Assembly (NCBI RefSeq): GCF_019042735.1
Contig: NZ_JAHQCR010000070.1
Location: forward strand, 1 to 64,000
DNA: 64,000 bases
DNA from: Evansella alkalicola
Lineage (GTDB): Bacteria > Bacillota > Bacilli > Bacillales > Salisediminibacteriaceae
Direction of reading: 5' to 3'
The notes beneath the pieces are model-generated. The model worked only from the letters and a program-made list of their open reading frames with translations, ran no database searches and was not told the origin of the DNA. Within the stretch, counting starts at the first letter, position 1. Every line of letters starts with the position of its first letter. Shown here one piece after another: positions 60,033-64,000 of the stretch. Position numbers and translations under genes: made by a program.

Positions 60033-60464
60033 TTGGCAAAAGCATCTATTAAAATGCCTGACGATTTTCTTTTAAAAGTATCCTCTCTCGCTGGTAAAAC
60101 CGATGAAATCATCCCTAGAGTTTTACAAGAGGGTGGCGAAGTGGTGAAAACCAGGGTTAAATCGAATCTTGAAGCAGTGGTGGGAAAAAACTTGAAAGAA
60201 GATCCCCGTTCTACCGGTGAGTTAATCAATGCTTTAGGTGTAACACCAGCGGGGGTGGACCGAAAAGGTGAGTATAACGTGAAGGTTGGATTTGACGAAC
60301 CGAGAAGGGATGGCGTGTCGAACGCAAAGCTTGCGAACATTCTCGAACATGGTAAATCTGGTCAGCCACCGAAGCCTTTTTTAAGACCTGCTAGGAATTC
60401 TAGTCGAAAGCCAGCTATCGAAGTGATGAAACAAAAGCTAGATGAAGAGATTCGTAAATTGTAA
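60033..60464 (+). CDS. HK97 gp10-like tail-joining protein
   Basis: A 143-residue protein. VVKTRVKSNLEAVVGKNLK and a mid-region GELINALGVTPA lead to the family signature ILEHGKSGQPPKPFLRPARN, followed by a charged helix. The TTG at 60033 has GGGAGGTG 6 bases upstream, so the in-frame GTG at 60024 inside that site is rejected. It acts in head-tail joining or tail completion. Confidence 0.9.
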   Translation: MAKASIKMPDDFLLKVSSLAGKTDEIIPRVLQEGGEVVKTRVKSNLEAVVGKNLKEDPRSTGELINALGVTPAGVDRKGEYNVKVGFDEPRRDGVSNAKLANILEHGKSGQPPKPFLRPARNSSRKPAIEVMKQKLDEEIRKL

Positions 60465-60482
60465 CCAGGAAGGAGGCAGAGG

Positions 60483-60851
60483 ATGGTCAAGTACAACAGC
60501 ATTTTAAAAGATATAAAAGTGGTTCTTAAGCAAACAGAGATTCCAATTGAAACAGGGATCTTCAGTAAAAAAGCACCTGATGAGTATTTGGTCATCACAC
60601 CGATGAGCGACGTTTTTGAGTTGTTTGCGGATAATCTGCCTCAACATGAAATACAAGAAGCTCGCCTTTCTCTTTTTAGTAAACGTAATTATATGGAGCG
60701 AAAAAATGAAGTTGTCGATTTACTAATGGCAGCCGATTTCACCATTAGCGACCGACGTTATGTTGGTTTTGAAAGAGATACTGGTTATCACCACTTTTCC
60801 ATTGATGTAGCAAAGGAATATGAAATGAATTTTATTATGGAAGGAGAATAA
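60483..60851 (+). CDS. Tail completion/terminator-like protein
   Basis: A 122-residue protein placed where tail terminator genes lie. VFELFADNLPQHEIQEARLSLF and FERDTGYHHFSIDVAKEYE resemble the small alpha/beta tail-completion proteins of siphophages. The identification rests mainly on position. GAAGGAGG is the ribosome site. It ends three bases before the major tail gene. Confidence 0.75.
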   Translation: MVKYNSILKDIKVVLKQTEIPIETGIFSKKAPDEYLVITPMSDVFELFADNLPQHEIQEARLSLFSKRNYMERKNEVVDLLMAADFTISDRRYVGFERDTGYHHFSIDVAKEYEMNFIMEGE

Positions 60852-60854
60852 CAA

Positions 60855-61736
60855 ATGGCAACGATAGGACTTGATCGTTTATTTTATGCCAACATTACAG
60901 AAGATGAAAATGGCATTGAGAGTTATGGAACTCCTAAGGTACTAGCAAAAGCAATGACAGCTGAACTAAGTGTTGAGCTGATTGAAGCCATTCTGTATGC
61001 CGATGACGGGGCGTCTGAAATTGTAAAAGAGTTTCAAAGCGGTACTTTAAATCTTGGGATTGACGACATTGGACCACTGGCAGCTCAGGATTTAACAGGC
61101 TGTAAAGTTGATAGCAATAACGTCATCGTTTCAAGAAGTGAAGATGGAGGGAATCCGGTGGCCATTGGATTTCGTGCCAAAAAGTCGAACGGGAGATATC
61201 GCTACTTCTGGTTGTATCGTGTGATTTTCAGCATTCCTACCACAAGCCTTGCGACAAAAGGAGAATCGATTACATTTAGTAGTCCGACCATTGAAGGAAC
61301 CGTTTTTAGACGAAACAAATTGGATGGAGAAAGCAAACACCCGTGGAAGGCAGAGGTGACGGAAGGCGATTCAGGCGTTGCGACTTCAACAATCTCAGAA
61401 TGGTTTAGTGCAGTGTATGAACCTGATTTCACCCCAGTGGAACCCGTGATCACCATTACGACTCAGCCTGAAGAGTTAACAGAAACTACTGAAGGCAGTA
61501 TTTCAGGTAGCCTTTCTGTCGTAGCAAGTGTGAATACAAGCCATCCAATCACTTATCAGTGGTATGAAAATACGACAGATAGCACGACTGGTGGAACGGT
61601 TATTAATGGAGAAACATCAGCAAGTTTCAATCTTCCAACAGACTTACTTGCTGGAACGTATTACTACTATTGTGTGCTTAGTTCCGTTGGTGCGACAGAT
61701 GTCAAAACTGATGTTGCGACTGTAATTGTATCGTAA
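60855..61736 (+). CDS. Major tail protein (phi13-type) with C-terminal Ig-like domain
   Basis: A 293-residue tail-tube subunit. Residues 1-195 are the phi13-type tube domain (MATIGLDRLFYANITEDENG, AIGFRAKKSNGRYRYFWLYRV, FSIPTTSLATKGESITFSSP). Residues 200-293 are an Ig-like domain (PITYQWYENTTDSTTGGTVI, LLAGTYYYYCVLSSVGATD) matching that of the head protein at 58689. The tube would display regularly spaced Ig modules. GGAAGGAG lies upstream. Confidence 0.92.
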   Translation: MATIGLDRLFYANITEDENGIESYGTPKVLAKAMTAELSVELIEAILYADDGASEIVKEFQSGTLNLGIDDIGPLAAQDLTGCKVDSNNVIVSRSEDGGNPVAIGFRAKKSNGRYRYFWLYRVIFSIPTTSLATKGESITFSSPTIEGTVFRRNKLDGESKHPWKAEVTEGDSGVATSTISEWFSAVYEPDFTPVEPVITITTQPEELTETTEGSISGSLSVVASVNTSHPITYQWYENTTDSTTGGTVINGETSASFNLPTDLLAGTYYYYCVLSSVGATDVKTDVATVIVS

Positions 61737-61767
61737 ATGCATGAGGCTTATGGGAGGATGATGAAAA

Positions 61768-62193
61768 TTGACAAATGAACAGGTAGAGACGAACTCTCTT
61801 GATGTAGATGAGGTAGCGAATGAAAGAAGTGCAGCCATTGAAATTGGTGGGGTGAAGTATAAGCTCGTTTTGACTACCAAAGCAACCAAGGAAATCGCAA
61901 AACGCTATGGCGGTTTAGAAAATCTCGGAACGAAGCTTGTGGAGAACAAGGACTTTGAATTGGCTTTAGATGAAGTTGTCTGGCTCGTTACTTTACTCGC
62001 TAACCAGTCCATCCTCATTCACAATATCAGAAATAAGGATGACAAGAAGGAATTATTGGAAGAAGATGAGGTGGAGCTGTTAACGACACCTTTTGAATTA
62101 GCAGAGTACAAAAATGCCATCATGGTCAGCATGATGAAAGGCACAAAACGTCATATAGCGAGTGAACCAGAAAAAAACGTGGAAGTCGGGTAA
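61768..62193 (+). CDS. Tail assembly chaperone G
   Basis: A 141-residue gpG-like chaperone upstream of the tape measure. KLVLTTKATKEIAKRYGGLENLG is a typical start, and a Lys-rich tail ends the short form. Translation begins at a TTG (61768) with GGGAGG at 61752-61757. Near the end the codons gaA-AAA-AAC (62172-62178) form a canonical -1 slippery heptamer, so a fraction of ribosomes should make the G-T fusion. Confidence 0.88.
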   Translation: MTNEQVETNSLDVDEVANERSAAIEIGGVKYKLVLTTKATKEIAKRYGGLENLGTKLVENKDFELALDEVVWLVTLLANQSILIHNIRNKDDKKELLEEDEVELLTTPFELAEYKNAIMVSMMKGTKRHIASEPEKNVEVG

Positions 62194-62381
62194 GCGATGA
62201 TGAGTTGTTTATCCGACTTCTTTATTATGGAACGGCCCATTTAAACCGTCGAGAAGAAGAAGTCTGGCTCATGCCTTTGGGCTACTTAATGGATCTATGG
62301 GAATGTCATAAGCAGTTTACTGGAATAGCAAAACCGCTGAGGGAAATATCGATTGATGATGTGATTCCGGTTGGGATTTAA
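62178..62381 (+). CDS. Frameshift extension T of the tail chaperone (G-T fusion)
   Basis: This frame is open across the G stop and has no start of its own. After a -1 slip at 62178 it adds about 67 residues: DDELFIRLLYYGTAHLNRRE, EVWLMPLGYLMDLWECHKQF, ending DDVIPVGI. The WxMPLGYLMDLWE pattern is typical of T extensions in Firmicutes siphophages. The fusion is expected to load tube subunits on the tape measure. Chaperone frameshifting of this kind is well established in tailed phages. Confidence 0.88.
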   Translation, partial: RGSRVSDDELFIRLLYYGTAHLNRREEEVWLMPLGYLMDLWECHKQFTGIAKPLREISIDDVIPVGI

Positions 62382-62397
62382 AATGAAATAAAGTGGG

Positions 62398-62425
62398 TTG
62401 AGCTTTTTTTAGTTAGAGGTATACT
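62398..62425 (+). promoter_or_regulatory. Own promoter of the small gene at 62451
   Basis: TTGAGC at 62398-62403 and TATACT at 62420-62425 with a 16-base spacer, in the middle of the late tail operon. Confidence 0.6.
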
Positions 62426-62450
62426 GTTAGCAAAAGAAGGAGTTGATTGT

Positions 62451-62639
62451 GTGACTGGTGACAGACAGGCAAAAGCCAATATTAGTTCATTTACTCTAGA
62501 TGAAGAAGCTGCTAAAAAAATCATTTCTACTCCACGTACAATACTTAATGAAACAGATGTATTCAATGATATGAGGCATAGTAAATCAGAACGGATTGCT
62601 AATGCAAAAAGAATATTGGATTCAAGGAAAGAAAAGTAG
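62451..62639 (+). CDS. Small probable moron gene between tail chaperone and tape measure
   Basis: A 62-residue, charged, helical protein (GDRQAKANISSFTLDEEAAK, NDMRHSKSERIANAKRILDS). The GTG start has GAAGGAG upstream. It is flanked by its own sigma-A-like promoter and an intrinsic terminator, the layout of phage morons, which are expressed in the lysogen. I do not recognise the family; its charge pattern resembles small antitoxin or regulatory proteins, but that is speculation. Confidence 0.7.
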   Translation: MTGDRQAKANISSFTLDEEAAKKIISTPRTILNETDVFNDMRHSKSERIANAKRILDSRKEK

Positions 62640-62664
62640 TTTATTTACAAGTTAGTTATACACG

Positions 62665-62697
62665 GAACCCGTTACAGAGACTGGGTTTCTTTTTTTA
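62665..62697 (+). terminator. Terminator of the moron
   Basis: GGAACCC and GGGTTTC pair around a 12-base loop, followed by seven T residues. Confidence 0.8.
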
Positions 62698-62722
62698 TGT
62701 CTAAAAGAGAGGAGGTGGAAAT

Positions 62723-64000
62723 GTGTCCGATAATTTTGGTCTGAAAATTGGTGTCGAAGGAGAAAAAGAGTTTAAAAATGCCTTAAGGGATATCAACCGA
62801 AACTTTAAAGTGCTAGGGAGTGAGATGAAACTCGTTAGTTCTCAATTTGATAAGCAAGACAAATCGATTGAGGCGGTTACTGCTAGAAATGCTGTACTTA
62901 ATAAAGAGATTGATGCCCAGAAAGATAAAATTGGCACGCTGGAGAAGGCCCTCGAGAATGCGGCTTCTTCCTTTGGCGAAAATGATAAACGCACCCAAGC
63001 TTGGCAAATTCAGCTGAACAATGCCAAAGCTGCCCTAAACGGAATGGAAAGTGAGCTAGATGAAAATAACCGAACCCTAGAAGCGGCGAGTGAAGGTTTT
63101 GATGAAGCAGGAAGTGAAGCTGATAAATTTGGAGATGAAGTTAAAGATGCAGCGGACACTGCAGATGATGCAGGGGGTAAATTTGAAAAGTTAGGTTCAG
63201 TTGTAAAAGGTGTAGCGGTTGGAATTGGTGTAGCCATGGCTGCCATTGGAACTGCAGCAGTTACAGCGGGAAAGAAGTTGTACGATATGGCCAACGATGC
63301 GGCTGCAGCAGGGGATGAAATCGACAAAGCGAGTCAACGAGTTGGTTTTTCCAAAGAGGCTTATCAGGAATGGGAATACGTTTTATCTCAAAATGGCGCC
63401 AGTATCGATACGTTAGATAATGGTATGAAGAAACTAAATAACACTGTCGATGATGCGATTAACGGAAGTGACTCTGCTGCGAAGAGATTTGAGCGATTAG
63501 GTATCTCTATGGAGGATTTACAAGGAAAAAGTCGTGAAGAAATCTTTGAAATGACGGTTCGTGGCCTTCAAGGGATGACAGATGAAAGTGAAAAAGCAGC
63601 GGTAGCCAATGATCTACTCGGGAGTTCATCTGTAGAATTATCAGCTTTACTCAACCAAACAGCGGAAGGTACAGATGAACTGAAGCAAAAAGCTCATGAA
63701 CTCGGACTCGTCATGAGTGAAGATGCGGTAAATGCAGCTGTTGAATACACAGATGCGATGGATAATTTCACAAGAACATTCCAGGCAGTCAAAAACAACA
63801 TCGCTTCTGAATTGTTACCGGGATTTACGATGATCCTTGACGGCTTAACTGGTCTTATTACAGGACAAGAAGGGGCATCCGAAAAGCTAAAGCAAGGAGC
63901 GGAAGAAACCGTTCAACAGATTGGAGAGATTCTCCCTCGAATATTGGATGTGGTGACGGGTCTTATTTCAGCGATTGCTGAAGTAGCTCCAGAATTAGTG
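62723..64000 (+). CDS. Tape measure protein, N-terminal part (runs off window)
   Basis: 426 codons are visible without a stop. The start is a GTG at 62723 after GGAGGTGGAAAT. The opening SDNFGLKIGVEGEKEFKNAL and the coiled-coil SSQFDKQDKSIEAVTARNAVL are typical of TP901-like tape measures. A hydrophobic stretch (VVKGVAVGIGVAMAAIGTAAV) lies at about residues 160-185. GDEIDKASQRVGFSKEAYQEW and ALLNQTAEGTDELKQKAHELG follow. It sets tail length and sits inside the tube. The remainder lies beyond the window. Confidence 0.93.
   Translation, partial: MSDNFGLKIGVEGEKEFKNALRDINRNFKVLGSEMKLVSSQFDKQDKSIEAVTARNAVLNKEIDAQKDKIGTLEKALENAASSFGENDKRTQAWQIQLNNAKAALNGMESELDENNRTLEAASEGFDEAGSEADKFGDEVKDAADTADDAGGKFEKLGSVVKGVAVGIGVAMAAIGTAAVTAGKKLYDMANDAAAAGDEIDKASQRVGFSKEAYQEWEYVLSQNGASIDTLDNGMKKLNNTVDDAINGSDSAAKRFERLGISMEDLQGKSREEIFEMTVRGLQGMTDESEKAAVANDLLGSSSVELSALLNQTAEGTDELKQKAHELGLVMSEDAVNAAVEYTDAMDNFTRTFQAVKNNIASELLPGFTMILDGLTGLITGQEGASEKLKQGAEETVQQIGEILPRILDVVTGLISAIAEVAPELV

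Overview
The window looks like a chromosomal segment of a low-GC, Gram-positive, spore-former-type Bacillaceae (Bacillus sensu lato, perhaps an alkaliphile-type genus). The reasons are strong AGGAGG-type ribosome sites with frequent GTG and TTG starts, a Bacillales exopolysaccharide operon carrying an EAR/epsC-like RNA between the kinase/phosphatase genes and epsC, an LCP-family attachment protein, and GC-rich intergenic repeats of a kind common in Bacillaceae. No tRNA, rRNA or CRISPR array was seen.

Region 1 (1-5950) is a loosely packed chromosomal stretch. It has a 51-bp hairpin-bearing tandem array, a LprI-type lipoprotein, a truncated membrane-protein remnant bracketed by two palindromic repeats, a TPR plus InlB-type-repeat surface protein, two small unknown proteins, a small zinc-ribbon protein and several inverted-repeat elements.

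Region 2 (5950-34880) is a large exopolysaccharide/capsule locus. A divergent LCP ligase faces a Wzz-like co-polymerase, a tyrosine kinase and a PHP phosphatase. A 1.1-kb spacer with repeats and an EAR-like RNA comes next, then epsC, galU and a pilin-like gene ending in an intrinsic terminator. After that come the epsN/epsL/epsM-type genes that probably make and load a diacetylbacillosamine-like primer sugar, UDP-ManNAc and UDP-ManNAcA synthesis, a CapK-like protein, a Wzy polymerase broken by a frameshift at an A7 run, four glycosyltransferases (one with a G9 tract in a conserved motif), a kinase-like protein, a Wzx flippase, a CapA-like phosphoesterase, an asparagine-synthase-like protein, UDP-glucose dehydrogenase and UDP-glucuronate epimerase. 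The predicted polymer is acidic (ManNAcA, GlcA/GalA) and built on a lipid carrier.

Region 3 (34880-38100) is a boundary zone. It holds an orphan methylase-specificity fusion with degraded catalytic motifs behind a promoter flanked by two matching palindromes, then two paralogous Com-like zinc ribbons and four consecutive copies of a structured, terminator-ended RNA-like element.

Region 4 (38100 to the window end) is a siphovirus-type prophage, all on the + strand. The order is early regulator, DUF2800/DUF2815 proteins, family A polymerase, VapE-type primase-helicase, an iteron-like repeat cluster, VRR nuclease, SNF2 helicase, late sigma-like activator with a triple-repeat late promoter, HNH nuclease, a cargo block (ParB-methyltransferase and small genes), terminase, portal, ClpP-like protease, HK97 capsid, connectors, Ig-bearing head and tail proteins, tail chaperones with a -1 slippery site, a probable moron, and a tape measure that runs off the end. 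Integrase, repressor and lysis genes are not in the window.

Most worth follow-up are the zinc-ribbon/tandem-RNA cassette, the orphan methylase fusion, a repeated hairpin leader element at 51.5 and 52.8 kb, and the possible phase-variable homopolymers in the polysaccharide locus.
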